A DNA stretch of 64,000 bases from assembly GCA_963825075.1 (NCBI GenBank), contig CAWGRX010000036.1:124001-188000 (forward strand), read 5' to 3'. Origin of the DNA: CAWAVN01 sp963825075 (GTDB taxonomy: Bacteria > Planctomycetota > Planctomycetia > Planctomycetales > Planctomycetaceae). The notes under the pieces were generated by a model. The model did not search any database, was not told the origin of the DNA, and saw only the letters and a list, made by a program, of their open reading frames with translations. Both the position numbers and the translations under genes were made by a program. Of this stretch, positions 1 to 8,151 are shown one piece after another; the stretch's first letter is position 1; every line of letters begins with the position of its first letter.

Positions 1-831
1 CCCGGCTGGGGGAGTTCCCTGCCCGCCCAGTTCCCGTTTGAGGGCCTCGGCGATGTTTTTGGGATCGGGCGGAGCCATCGTCCTCTTGGGTTCTTCGGGT
101 TCGGGGGTTCGCTCGCCGAGTTGGGTGTCCACATCGTCGAAGAAGGAATCATCAATCATCGCCGGCTTCGCAGGGTCCGAATCGGTCTTGTGCCGGAGAG
201 CCAAATGCAACATGCCTTTGTTTTCGGCCAGCATCAGTAAGTTAGCCTGGTCGGGCGTCACCAACAGGGAAATGTTTTTGGCGGCGGCTTCTTCGGCTTC
301 CCCCTGAATCCCAGCGCGTCGGTTATCGACCGAGAAAACTTGAATGTATTCCAAGACGGCCTTGGTGCGGGTGATCATGCCCCGCTTCGAGCGGGTTTTG
401 TACGTCACCAACACGTCCACGCGGTCGTCCGGCTGGATTTGGCCGCTGTGCGTTTTGGTGGGATCGACCGAAACCGTCACAGCCCGCATACCGTCGGGAA
501 TTTCGCTGGAGGCCCCGAACACGCCTTTTTCGCCCAGCTTCGCGGCCATGATGACTTCCCCGGACACCGCCGCGGCTTTCAGTGCGCGTTCTATATATTG
601 CTCCTCCGTGGTTACCGCGCCTTCAGGAATCGCGTCTTTGGGCCATTTGCGGAACGACACGTTGGATTCATCCAGCGGGACGCCCGGCACGATGTCCGTG
701 AGCGCCACCAGCACCTGGCCGTACTCGGCCTCCGCGCCTTGGTTTTGAGACATCACCTTCTGCACGCTGAGCATGGCAAACAGCCCCAGGCCGATCGCCA
801 CCGCAAATAAGACCATGGATTTCATTTTCAT
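1..831 (-). CDS. cpaB: Flp/Tad pilus assembly protein CpaB (partial, runs off left edge)
   Basis: The frame opens at ATG 829-831 and reads to base 1 without a stop, giving at least 277 residues. The N-terminus has a single hydrophobic segment (MVLFAVAIGLGLFAML). It is followed by an SAF-like region (VLVALTDIVPGVPLDESNV) and the stretch RAVTVSVDPTKTHSGQIQPDDRVDVLVTYK (cited in part), typical of CpaB/RcpC, the periplasmic Tad pilus protein that works with the CpaC secretin. ATG codons also occur at 825 and 816. Prepilin peptidase and pilin genes lie upstream on the same strand, which supports a Tad locus. The C-terminus (Pro/Glu-rich near base 1) is cut off by the window. Confidence 0.88.
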   Translation of the reverse strand, partial: MKMKSMVLFAVAIGLGLFAMLSVQKVMSQNQGAEAEYGQVLVALTDIVPGVPLDESNVSFRKWPKDAIPEGAVTTEEQYIERALKAAAVSGEVIMAAKLGEKGVFGASSEIPDGMRAVTVSVDPTKTHSGQIQPDDRVDVLVTYKTRSKRGMITRTKAVLEYIQVFSVDNRRAGIQGEAEEAAAKNISLLVTPDQANLLMLAENKGMLHLALRHKTDSDPAKPAMIDDSFFDDVDTQLGERTPEPEEPKRTMAPPDPKNIAEALKRELGGQGTPPAG

Positions 832-904
832 GGGAGAATTCTCCTGGCATTGCTATTCGAGAGGCAAGACAACGGTCCTGGCACGCTCGTGGAATTGTGG
901 TTTT

Positions 905-987
905 GGCGAGCGGGAGGCGTAAGCCTCCCGGTTTCGTAGAGTTTGGGTCGGTCGGAGTGACCGGGAGGCTCATACCTCCCGCTCGCC
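905..987. repeat. Palindromic repeat family R2, full copy
   Basis: Two 27-base arms (905-931 and 961-987) are near-perfect inverted repeats around a 29-base spacer. Each arm is itself a small palindrome (GAGCGGGAGGCGTAAGCCTC). The element fills the cpaB/prepilin-peptidase gap. Related copies lie at 2153-2178, 4165-4204 and 36531-36625. It could also fold as a hairpin between the two genes. Confidence 0.8.
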
Positions 988-1004
988 TTTCATTTCATAA
1001 CACG

Positions 1005-1556
1005 TTACATCAGCCCGGCGAAGAAAAAGTAGCCGATGGAACCGACGCAAATCGGAATCCCATAAGGCAAGAGGAACATCGAGGGCTTGCGTTCGGCGGC
1101 GATCCGGGACAGTTCTTTCGGATCGCGGATCGAGAGCCATTCGCCCACGATCGTGAGAAAATTCGCATAGTGTTTCGTGAAGTTTTTCGTGTACCAGACC
1201 ATGAGCACGGCCATCACCGCGCCCACGATGGTCGTGGTCGCGAAGGCGTACAGCGTGATCTGCCAGCCCAGCCAGGCGCCGATGCCCGCCATCAACTTCA
1301 CGTCGCCCGCACCCATTCCGCCCACCGCATACAACGGGAGCAGGCACAACAGGCCGACGACCATCCCCACCAAGGCCATCCAAAACCCGATGCCGTCGGC
1401 GGCCCAGGCGTTATAGATCAGCCCGCTGAACACCATCGGATAGGTGATCCAATTCGGAACGCGGAGTTGTTTGCCGTCGATGTAGGCGGCGACGATCAGA
1501 ACCAGACAGACGAACTTGACGTGCCAATTCGTGAGGAGAAGTGTTTCCCAATCCAT
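1005..1556 (-). CDS. cpaA: Prepilin peptidase, A24 family (CpaA/TadV type)
   Basis: This 183-residue, multi-spanning membrane protein cleaves the leader of Flp pilin. The two aspartate motifs of type IV prepilin peptidases are visible: YIDGKQLRVPN near residue 25 and GMGAGDVKLMAG near residue 80. The length matches the short TadV/CpaA class, which lacks the N-methyltransferase domain. ATG 1554-1556 is chosen over the in-frame TTG at 1565 because AAAGG then lies about 10 bases upstream. It sits between pilin and cpaB on the same strand. Confidence 0.92.
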   Translation of the reverse strand: MDWETLLLTNWHVKFVCLVLIVAAYIDGKQLRVPNWITYPMVFSGLIYNAWAADGIGFWMALVGMVVGLLCLLPLYAVGGMGAGDVKLMAGIGAWLGWQITLYAFATTTIVGAVMAVLMVWYTKNFTKHYANFLTIVGEWLSIRDPKELSRIAAERKPSMFLLPYGIPICVGSIGYFFFAGLM

Positions 1557-1748
1557 TTTGCCCAAGCCTTTCTAAAAAATCGCGCTCTCGCGTTTTAATG
1601 CGTGAACCGAGGAAATCAGCCGTTTGTTGGAATCTAGGTTACGCCGAGGATCAGCCTCGAAGAATTCACAATTCAAACTCCGCATCCCCAGGGAAACCCG
1701 CGCGGAATTGCCGATCGAACGGGTCCCGCCGATTTCGCGGGTTCGGCG

Positions 1749-1853
1749 TTACCGCCCGCTGAGCACGAAGGAGAACCAGGTCACAAAGCCGACCAGCCAC
1801 GGCGCGAATTCCCAGAAGGAGCATGACGAATAATCAATCCAGAACGGAAACAT
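1749..1853 (-). CDS. Candidate 34-residue Trp/Phe-rich membrane peptide in the Tad locus
   Basis: A short frame starts at ATG 1851-1853, preceded by an AAGGGTG Shine-Dalgarno-like site about 6 bases away, and ends at TAA 1749-1751. The peptide begins MFPFWIDYSSCSFWEFAPW and ends LVGFVTWFSFVLSGR. It has five Trp and a hydrophobic run long enough for one membrane pass. The gene is collinear with pilin and prepilin peptidase. I do not recognise a family. The ribosome site, composition and position argue for a gene; the small size argues for caution. Confidence 0.42.
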   Translation of the reverse strand: MFPFWIDYSSCSFWEFAPWLVGFVTWFSFVLSGR

Positions 1854-1926
1854 CGAATCACCCTTGCGTCTCAATAGGAAAACAAAACGAACGAGACGTG
1901 TGTTTCAAAAGTGGAGGTCAAGTGAA

Positions 1927-1950
1927 GTGTGCCGCGGGCTTTGCCAGTGG
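1927..1950. repeat. Short palindromic repeat R4, degenerate copy
   Basis: GTGTGCC followed by GGCTTTGCCAGTGG resembles the clean copy at 56246-56283 with several substitutions. Confidence 0.4.
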
Positions 1951-2152
1951 GGCGGCGCGGGGCGGCAAGCCGAGCGGCACCGCCCGATGCGATGCGGTTT
2001 CCCAATAGGCCCAAACCGATTCCCGCGAGGAGAACACGCCGAACCAATCGCCGCCTTCCGCCCGGCCGAACCAGCCGGTGACAGGGCGGCCGTCCCACAA
2101 CTTGTTCCAAAAGAATTGCGTTTCAATTCTCATGAGGCCCTCAAAATCAAGT

Positions 2153-2178
2153 CCGGCGGCTAGCGCCTTGCCGCTCAC
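2153..2178. repeat. Repeat R2, half copy
   Basis: CCGGCGGCTAGCGCC followed by CCGCTCAC matches one arm of the R2 elements at 36531-36625 and 4165-4204. No second arm is seen nearby. Confidence 0.6.
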
Positions 2179-2346
2179 TTTTGCGGAATACGCATTTTCA
2201 AAAACGTTCTTAAACCATCCCGCGATACACAAAACGGGCCGGGCTGTTCCAGATTCGGTGATCCCGCGTCTGGACAGCCCGCCCCGGTTGTTCGTTCGGA
2301 AGACCCCGATCCCCAAAAACTTCCGGAGAACAGGGTGCCGCCCCGA

Positions 2347-2520
2347 TTAGGTCAAGGCGTCGCGAACCGCTTCAAACTTGACGTTCGCGTTCGTGCCGAC
2401 GGCTTGAATCGCGGTCAGACACACAACGACGATCAAGGCGAGCATCACGGCGTATTCCACAGCCGTCGGGCCATCTTCGGAAGCCAAAAACCGCTTGATG
2501 CTTTGTGCGAAGTTCTTCAT
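2347..2520 (-). CDS. flp: Flp family type IVb pilin
   Basis: This 57-residue prepilin starts MKNFAQSIKRFLASEDGPTA and continues into the Flp hallmark AVEYAVMLALIVVV, with cleavage expected before the hydrophobic stretch. Glu and Tyr follow the cleavage region as in other Flp pilins. ATG 2518-2520 is favoured over upstream in-frame codons because of AGAGGA located 8 bases before it. The product is the major subunit of the Tad pilus, processed by the peptidase at 1005-1556. Confidence 0.93.
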   Translation of the reverse strand: MKNFAQSIKRFLASEDGPTAVEYAVMLALIVVVCLTAIQAVGTNANVKFEAVRDALT

Positions 2521-3067
2521 TTGTTGTCCTCTCTTAAAATAGGTGTTCCCAAGGAACGGTGCAGGAAGTTCGCCGCCTGTTTTGTTGGTTGTCACCCCCA
2601 GGGACGTTTTCCCAAAAACTCAACCTCACAGCGAAGTTGAACTCAAATGTCAGACAGCACCCGCAAGTTGCTGTCGGCCGCCCGCATGCCGATCTCCCAG
2701 AGAACAGACTGCCGGCTCCTATGGAAGACGGCAGACCACAGCGGGAGGAAACGCGGTAAAGTTTGAAGCCCAAGTTAGCACTTGTAACTTCTCTTCGCCG
2801 CGTTCAACACAAACCTAGGTCAGGAATTCCGGAAGTCAAAATGGAACTTGAGAAAACTTGGGAGATTTTTTCCGGATGGGAAAAAAGAGAAGGCCGCGAA
2901 GAGGAAAAAAGCAAACCCGAGTCGGGAGAATCCGAAAACCGAATCTCGAAATCCGAAACAAATTCCAATGACCCAAATTCCAATATCCAAACCTTGCGGT
3001 CGATCGTGTTATATAGAGGAGGGATTTGTTTAGGACATTCGGATTTCGGATTTCGTGCTTCGGATTT
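2521..3067. other. Intergenic region between flp and thyX
   Basis: No supported gene is present. The right part (about 2928-3067) carries interspersed repeat R5. The left part probably holds the flp promoter, but I cannot assign boxes with confidence. Confidence 0.5.
2928..3067. repeat. Interspersed repeat R5, copy 1
   Basis: A purine-rich tract contains CCGAATCTCGAAATCCGAAA, and a shorter opposite-orientation tract (TTCGGATTTCGGATTTCG) lies near 3042-3060. The reverse complement of the core shares a run of 26 identical bases with the copy at about 51713-51805. The chance frames it makes are rich in Ile, Arg, Asn and Pro and are not genes. Confidence 0.65.
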
Positions 3068-3982
3068 TCACTCCGGCGGATCCGGTTTCAAAATCCCCAG
3101 CCGCGTCAGTTTGGCCCGGCACTCGTCGCGCTCCCGGCACCTCTTGAGGGATTTCCAAGATTCATGCTGCGATTCCAAAAACAGGCCGTCCTCAAAGGGC
3201 GGCACAAGCCCCAGCCGGCTGCCCGCGGCCATCAGCCGGGTGATGACCTCCTGATCCAAACGGCTTAAGAACAACCCGCCTAAACGGTAATCCTCAAAGG
3301 CTTCCCACACCAGAGGGAACAGCGGCCCCACGATCTCCTCGCCCATGGTGGAGGCGTAATCGCGGATTTCCTGCTGGGCATGGGCATCCATCCGCAGGCT
3401 CAAAAAGTGGAGCAGGTTGTGCAGATCGATTTTCCAATATGCTTCGGTGTAAGTCGAAAGTGGCAAATCCTTGCGGGCTTGTTCGCGGGCGATGCCGGCG
3501 TCGATCCGGGCTTGATACACATTCCGCGCCTGCTCTTGGAGTTCCTGTTCGGATTGGGTGAAGGCTTTGCCGATGTCTTCGGGCAACGGCAAATCGCTGC
3601 CTTGGCGATTGCTGCTGGTCTGCGTCCGCCATTCGCCCGGTAATGTTGTCTGAGCAGCATCGATCGCCAGGGAATAGCGGGTGCTGTATTCGTTCACCGA
3701 AGCCGTGCGATGCCGAATCCACTGTCGCCAGCAGTCCATCGGCACGCGAACGAGGAATTTGATCTCCGCCATCTCAAACGGCGTCGAGTGCCGATGCCGC
3801 ATCAGATAGCGGATCAGCGTGCGGTCGTCGGAGACTTTCTGGGTGCCGGTTCCGTAACTTACGCGGGCCGCCTGCACGATGGAATAATCGTCCCCCATCA
3901 CATCGACCAGGCACACAAACCCATCATTTAAGACCGGGAACTTCTTCCAGCGAAGTTCCTCGATTAACTCCCCGCGGGACAT
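3068..3982 (-). CDS. thyX: FAD-dependent thymidylate synthase ThyX
   Basis: ThyX makes dTMP from dUMP using methylene-tetrahydrofolate and FAD/NADPH. The ThyX signature is complete at residues 90-103 (RHRTASVNEYSTRY). An upstream RHRHSTPFEMAEIKF stretch matches the family's substrate region. At 304 residues it is longer than many ThyX (about 220-260), with the extra length at the C-terminus (from about residue 245). The start at 3982 is the first ATG of the frame. No thyA is present in the window, so this may be the sole thymidylate synthase. Confidence 0.95.
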   Translation of the reverse strand: MSRGELIEELRWKKFPVLNDGFVCLVDVMGDDYSIVQAARVSYGTGTQKVSDDRTLIRYLMRHRHSTPFEMAEIKFLVRVPMDCWRQWIRHRTASVNEYSTRYSLAIDAAQTTLPGEWRTQTSSNRQGSDLPLPEDIGKAFTQSEQELQEQARNVYQARIDAGIAREQARKDLPLSTYTEAYWKIDLHNLLHFLSLRMDAHAQQEIRDYASTMGEEIVGPLFPLVWEAFEDYRLGGLFLSRLDQEVITRLMAAGSRLGLVPPFEDGLFLESQHESWKSLKRCRERDECRAKLTRLGILKPDPPE

Positions 3983-4164
3983 GGCGACTCTTTTGCCGAT
4001 CTAGATACCGATTGCTTGGGTTGATTTCGTTCACGGCGTATGATGTTCGCTCGGAGACGTTCTGGCAAGCCTCCGCGGGAAGTTTCGTATTAGGTTTGGG
4101 GTTGAAATCTTTGCGCGGCACGGCGCTCGCCACCGGTGAATTCGTGATTGCTTGCGATTCCAAA

Positions 4165-4204
4165 ACCGGCGGCTAGCCACCCAGAGGGTACCCGGCCGCT
4201 CACG
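4165..4204. repeat. Repeat R2, half copy identical to the one at 36586-36625
   Basis: All 40 bases are identical to 36586-36625, beginning ACCGGCGGCTAGCCACC and ending GGCCGCTCACG. The high identity over 32 kb indicates recent copying. Confidence 0.8.
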
Positions 4205-4219
4205 ATCGGCGAAAGAGAG

Positions 4220-4537
4220 CTACGTAAGCACGCCGCTGCCGTGGCAGGTTTGGCATTGCTCCACCACGGTCAGGCCGATGTACTGACCGGTCCCGTTGCA
4301 GTCCGGGCAGGGGTTTTGCTTTTCGTCGGTGACGACAACGAATTCCAAATGCCCGTCGCGGCAGGCGGACGGGTCGATCCAAATGTCTTTGGCGGGAATC
4401 CGCCGATCCCGCGTGCGGTACAACAAACGGCGAACCGCTTCCCCTTGAGAACGACCGACTTGGATTTCGTCGGGGAGTCCGTCAAACCACGCGGTCCACA
4501 GGCCACCCGTGTCCCGCTCGGCAATGATACGATTCAT
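4220..4537 (-). CDS. Small protein with C-terminal DnaJ-type zinc finger
   Basis: This 105-residue protein starts MNRIIAERDTGGLWTAWFDG and ends with two CxxCxGxG repeats (CPDCNGTGQ and CQTCHGSGV). Such repeats bind one zinc in DnaJ-like cysteine-rich domains. There is no J domain, so it is not DnaJ. ATG 4535-4537 is set by a strong GGAGG 9 bases upstream; a longer frame to 4669 lacks support. It is divergent from the histidine kinase gene. Function is unknown; a chaperone-like or carrier role is only a guess. Confidence 0.75.
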   Translation of the reverse strand: MNRIIAERDTGGLWTAWFDGLPDEIQVGRSQGEAVRRLLYRTRDRRIPAKDIWIDPSACRDGHLEFVVVTDEKQNPCPDCNGTGQYIGLTVVEQCQTCHGSGVLT

Positions 4538-4807
4538 AACCAAAGGCCTCCGATTAGTCTGATTATAACGATTCCCAGGCGGCGGAAAATCATAGGATCG
4601 GGGAATTTTTTCCGCCCCAAAGGAATGCCGGGCGGTTTTTCCTGAATTTTTCGCGAACAGCCACGCCATCTGGACCGCTTTGACGCCCCCAGCTTGCTCA
4701 TAATACAGTGAGTGGGATTGTGCAGACGATTGTGCCTCTTTTTCTGTTTACGATGGGTGGCGACACGAATTTGCGGTTTTTTTACGCAAGGATCTAGGGT
4801 GCGTTTG

Positions 4808-6589
4808 ATGCTCGCCTCGCGGTTGTTTTGGAAATTGTTTTTGACCTACCAGGCGCTCACCGTGTGCCTCGCGGTGGGGTTTGGGATTGCCGCTGCGCAC
4901 TACCAGCGGGTTTTTCTGGAAAATCAAAACGGGCGGCATCTACACAATCTGGCGGTTTTGCTGGAAAGCTCGCTGGCCGAGAATTTTCCGCAACAACCTA
5001 GCCCGGCACTCCAGAATCGGCTCAAAAAACTCGCCGCGGAGACCGGGACCCAAATCCGCGTGATGGCGGAGAACGGAACTGCCCTGGGAGACTCGGCTTA
5101 CGATCCGGCACGCCTGGAAAACCAGTCCAATCGCCCGGAAATCATCGAGGCCGAAGAAAACGGCATCGGATCGGCCCGGCGACAAAGTCTTCAGTCGGAT
5201 GCGCCCATGCTGTTTGTCGCCGTTCCGGTCTTAAAAGATGGGAAAACGCTAGGGTTTGTCCGCGTCGCCGGGAACCTCCAGGCCGTCAACGCCGAGGCTG
5301 CGGCCGTTCGAAACCGCGTGTTTCTCATAGCGGCTCTGGTGGGTTTGATTGGCGTTTTGGTGACCTATTTGATCGTCTCCCGGATTGTGGGGCCGCTCGT
5401 TTCATTAACCAAGACCGCCCAGACGATGGCCCGCGGCGAGGCGATGCAAAACGTGGACGTCTTCCAGCGGGACGAAATCGGCCAGCTCGCCGGGGCGGTC
5501 CAATCCATGGGTTGGCAACTCACCGAACGCATCAACGAACTCCAAGGAAAAACCAAAGAACTTCAGGAAAACGCGAATCGGCTGGGAATCGTGCTGGCGG
5601 GCATGATCGAGGGTGTGATCGCCGTCGATCCCTCCGAGCGGATTCTGTTCGCCAACCGCGCGGCCCGGCCGCTGCTCGACAGTTCCTTGGACGAAGCCAT
5701 CGGCCGCCCGATTTGGGAAGTCATCCGCAATAAAACCGTGCACGAGGTCGTGCGGGAAACGCTCTCCGGCCGGCAGAAGCATGCCATCGAGTTCGAAGTG
5801 CCCCGCAGCCAAGCCGTGCTCGCGATGCTTGCCGCACGAATGCCGGGAAACCCCAGCCCCGGCGTGGTATTGGTGACGCATGATGTCACCGAGCTGCGCC
5901 GGCTGGAAAACCTCCGGCACGAATTTGTGTCCAATGTGTCGCACGAACTGAAGACGCCGCTGACCGCGATTCAAACCTTCACCGAGACGCTGCTGGGCGG
6001 GGCAATGGACGATCCCCAACACGCTCGGCGGTTTTTGGAGCGGATTTACGAACAAAGCGAACGCCTGCATACGCTGATTCTCGACCTGCTCCGACTCGCC
6101 CAGATCGAGAGCGGCCAGGTCGTTTATGACGTGGCCCCGCTTAAGATCACTCCCCTCATTCAAAACTCCATCGAGGAATACCGAGCCGTCGCGGAGGCCA
6201 AGCCGATCACGCTCACCGCAGAGCCGCCGAAGACGGAATTGGAAGTCGAAGCGGAAGCGGAGGGCCTGCAGTTTATTGTGAACAACCTGATCGACAACGC
6301 CGTCAAATACACGCCGGCGGGCGGAAAGGTCACGGTGCGCTGGCAGGCCGAGGCGGATAACGCTGTCATCGCCGTGGAAGACACCGGCGTGGGCATTCCC
6401 CGCGAGCATCAGGAGCGAATTTTCGAGCGGTTCTACCGCGTGGACAAAGCCCGTTCCCGCGAACTGGGCGGCACGGGGCTGGGGCTGTCGATCGTCAAAC
6501 ATCTCACGCAGGTCTTTTTGGGGAACGTCAGCGTGACCAGTCAGGTCGGGAAAGGCACAACGTTTACGGTCCGTTTGCCGCTCGCGTAA
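4808..6589 (+). CDS. Membrane sensor histidine kinase, PhoR-like (HAMP-PAS-HisKA-HATPase)
   Basis: Transmembrane segments lie near residues 9-30 and 165-187 and enclose a periplasmic sensor of about 130 residues. HAMP, PAS (about 255-360), HisKA with phospho-acceptor His379 (SNVSHELKTPLTAIQTF) and HATPase_c follow. The N box (NNLIDNAVKYTP) and G boxes (DTGVGIP, GGTGLGLSIVKHL) are intact. The domain order is that of PhoR, but no PhoB-like regulator adjoins it. The start is uncertain: ATG 4808, GTG 4799 or an ATG at 4712 are all in frame, and 4808 gives the cleanest first membrane segment. A strong terminator follows. Confidence 0.9.
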   Translation: MLASRLFWKLFLTYQALTVCLAVGFGIAAAHYQRVFLENQNGRHLHNLAVLLESSLAENFPQQPSPALQNRLKKLAAETGTQIRVMAENGTALGDSAYDPARLENQSNRPEIIEAEENGIGSARRQSLQSDAPMLFVAVPVLKDGKTLGFVRVAGNLQAVNAEAAAVRNRVFLIAALVGLIGVLVTYLIVSRIVGPLVSLTKTAQTMARGEAMQNVDVFQRDEIGQLAGAVQSMGWQLTERINELQGKTKELQENANRLGIVLAGMIEGVIAVDPSERILFANRAARPLLDSSLDEAIGRPIWEVIRNKTVHEVVRETLSGRQKHAIEFEVPRSQAVLAMLAARMPGNPSPGVVLVTHDVTELRRLENLRHEFVSNVSHELKTPLTAIQTFTETLLGGAMDDPQHARRFLERIYEQSERLHTLILDLLRLAQIESGQVVYDVAPLKITPLIQNSIEEYRAVAEAKPITLTAEPPKTELEVEAEAEGLQFIVNNLIDNAVKYTPAGGKVTVRWQAEADNAVIAVEDTGVGIPREHQERIFERFYRVDKARSRELGGTGLGLSIVKHLTQVFLGNVSVTSQVGKGTTFTVRLPLA

Positions 6590-6608
6590 TCTGGGTTGGC
6601 CTGCAAAG

Positions 6609-6672
6609 GAGCCGCGCACGAAGTAAGCGGTTGCATTTTCCGCTCACTTCGTGCGCGGCTCTTTTTCTTTTT
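6609..6672 (+). terminator. Strong Rho-independent terminator after the PhoR-like kinase
   Basis: A stem of about 21 pairs (6609-6630 with 6640-6661; GAGCCGCGCACGAAGT against ACTTCGTGCGCGGCTC) has a 9-base loop and runs straight into CTTTTTCTTTTT. It lies 20 bases past the stop codon. It is the clearest intrinsic terminator in the window. Confidence 0.92.
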
Positions 6673-6929
6673 GTTCCACACGTAACCAAATGCGATTTTC
6701 GAGCAAACATAGTTTTCTAGCCGAATGAGGCCTTCGGCCAAAACTTTTGCTTCGTTTGGCAAACAATTACGCGAAAACATACAAACGGTTTCACTGCCCT
6801 GCCTGGATTGCGCAGGACGGACGAATTTGGCGGGGTTGGAGTGAGTTGCCGTCCCGCTCCGATACCAAAGGATGAACTCGATATTTCTCCAAAACCAAGA
6901 CCCTTTCTCAGGAGGGGGCGGAGTTTTCC
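6673..6929. other. Leader region of the second histidine kinase
   Basis: Apart from a small hairpin (GGCCTTCGGCC near 6730) and the Shine-Dalgarno GGAGG before 6930, I see no gene or repeat here. Confidence 0.4.
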
Positions 6930-7766
6930 ATGCAGGAAGCCAACGAACAATCTCCCCAAGAGACCACTCCCGCTGCCCGCGAATTGCAGCAGCAGATTGC
7001 CGAACTCAAACGGCAGCTCTTGGAAACGCAAAAATTGAGTTCCGTGGGGGCGCTCGCCTCGTCGATCACCCACGAGTTCAACAACATCCTGATGACGGTG
7101 ATCAACTACGCCAAGATGGGGCTCCGGCATCAGGATTCGCAAACCCGCGAGCGGGCGTTTGAGAAAATCCTCGCCGCCGGGCAGCGGGCCTCCAAAATCA
7201 CCACGGGGATGCTGTCTTACGCCCGCCGGCAAGCCGACCGCCGGGAAGCCGTCGATCTCCAGGCGTTGGTGCAGGATGTGTTGGTCCTGGTCGAGAAAGA
7301 TTTGCAGGTGCACCGCATCCGCTGGAGCCTGGACTGCCAGGCTCAGCCTTGGGTGATGGTCAATGCCAATCAAATCCAGCAGGTGATTTTGAACTTGATC
7401 ATCAACGCCCGCCAAGCGATGGGCGAAGGCGGGACGCTGAACCTCACCATCGGCGAAGATGCGGCGCTTCAGATGGGCGAAATCCGCGTGGCCGATAACG
7501 GGGCCGGCATTGCTCCCGAAAAACTCCGGCAAATCTTCGAGCCGTTTTTTTCCACCAAGGACCGGGACAAACAAGGACAGGGCGGCACCGGTTTGGGGCT
7601 GGCCCTCTGCCGGGAAGTCATGGAAGCCCACAAAGGCCGCATCCGCGTGGAAAGCACTCTGGGAAAAGGCACCACGTTCACCCTCAAACTTCCGCTGGCC
7701 AATTCCCCCGCCGGCCTCGCCTCGCCCTCGGAAAAACCCGCCGCCACGATTTCAAGAGCCGGCTAA
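6930..7766 (+). CDS. Cytosolic histidine kinase (NtrB/HisKA type)
   Basis: This 278-residue protein has a short coiled coil (residues 15-38), HisKA with His48 (SSITHEFNNILMTV) and HATPase_c (NLIINARQAMGEGG, DNGAGI, GGTGLGLALCREVME). The H-box form HEFNN is typical of NtrB-like kinases that often partner NtrC regulators. No sensor or membrane segment is present, so it probably takes its signal from a partner. GGAGGGGG about 10 bases upstream fixes the ATG. No response regulator is encoded nearby; the NtrC-like gene at 16930 lacks a receiver domain. Confidence 0.9.
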   Translation: MQEANEQSPQETTPAARELQQQIAELKRQLLETQKLSSVGALASSITHEFNNILMTVINYAKMGLRHQDSQTRERAFEKILAAGQRASKITTGMLSYARRQADRREAVDLQALVQDVLVLVEKDLQVHRIRWSLDCQAQPWVMVNANQIQQVILNLIINARQAMGEGGTLNLTIGEDAALQMGEIRVADNGAGIAPEKLRQIFEPFFSTKDRDKQGQGGTGLGLALCREVMEAHKGRIRVESTLGKGTTFTLKLPLANSPAGLASPSEKPAATISRAG

Positions 7767-7833
7767 TTGCACAATCGCACCAAAACCGAACTTGGATAAT
7801 GGGACGCATTCGCAACCTTTTTCAGCAGAATGA

Positions 7834-7981
7834 CCTAGGATTGCTCGATAAATAATTGTCGCATTTATTAGCCGCAGGGCGGAACCGCCCGCAGGGTGGT
7901 CCGCCCCGGTTTACGGAAATAACCGGACGCGAGTGCGTTCCGGCTGATGTTCGGACAGTTATTTCTCGAACGGTTCTTAGG
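7834..7981. repeat. Inverted-repeat element R1, copy A
   Basis: About 148 bases are bounded by imperfect terminal inverted repeats of about 28 bases: left CCTAGGATTGCTCGATAAAT, right (reverse complement) CCTAAGAACCGTTCGAGAAA. The interior has the shared core GTCGCATTTATTAGCCGC and a GC-rich stem. Copies B and C at 37823-37920 and 59193-59320 share ends and core; A and C carry an extra inner segment absent from B. It is non-coding and lies upstream of the encapsulin operon. Confidence 0.82.
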
Positions 7982-8151
7982 GGCGCGTCTCCCGCTCGTG
8001 CCACCCAGAGTGCGCTTTGCGACTGGGCTTTGGAATGCAGCCGCTTCGCGGTATCATAACGCTTCAAGCCTGGTTTTGTATCGAACTCGAAAATCTGTTC
8101 CAACTTCGTTCCGATCAACTCAAAAACGATGCCATAAAAAGGGAACCTGAG
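7982..8151. other. Upstream region of the encapsulated ferritin gene
   Basis: This 170-base stretch between repeat R1 copy A and the EncFtn start should hold the operon promoter. I cannot identify convincing -35/-10 boxes. A purine-rich AAGGGAACC lies just before the start codon. Confidence 0.35.

Larger units (their letters stand above)
1854..2346. other. Intergenic region with two degenerate repeats
   Basis: This is about 490 bases between the small ORF and flp. A 132-codon minus-strand frame crosses it, but it has no recognisable family and overlaps repeats, so I do not call it. The region holds a degenerate R4 copy (1927-1950) and a half R2 copy (2153-2178). Any flp transcript leader or processing site is not visible. 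Confidence 0.5.

Noticed and set aside
668..973. 101-codon minus frame overlapping cpaB and the R2 element
   Set aside because: Out of frame with cpaB, which has clear family sequence through this region.
1918..2316. 132-codon minus-strand frame in the flp leader
   Set aside because: Crosses repeats R4 and R2, lacks a ribosome site and shows no protein-like pattern.
5405..6619. 404-codon minus-strand frame opposite the PhoR-like kinase
   Set aside because: Shadow of a high-GC gene; it also crosses the kinase C-terminus and stops at the terminator.
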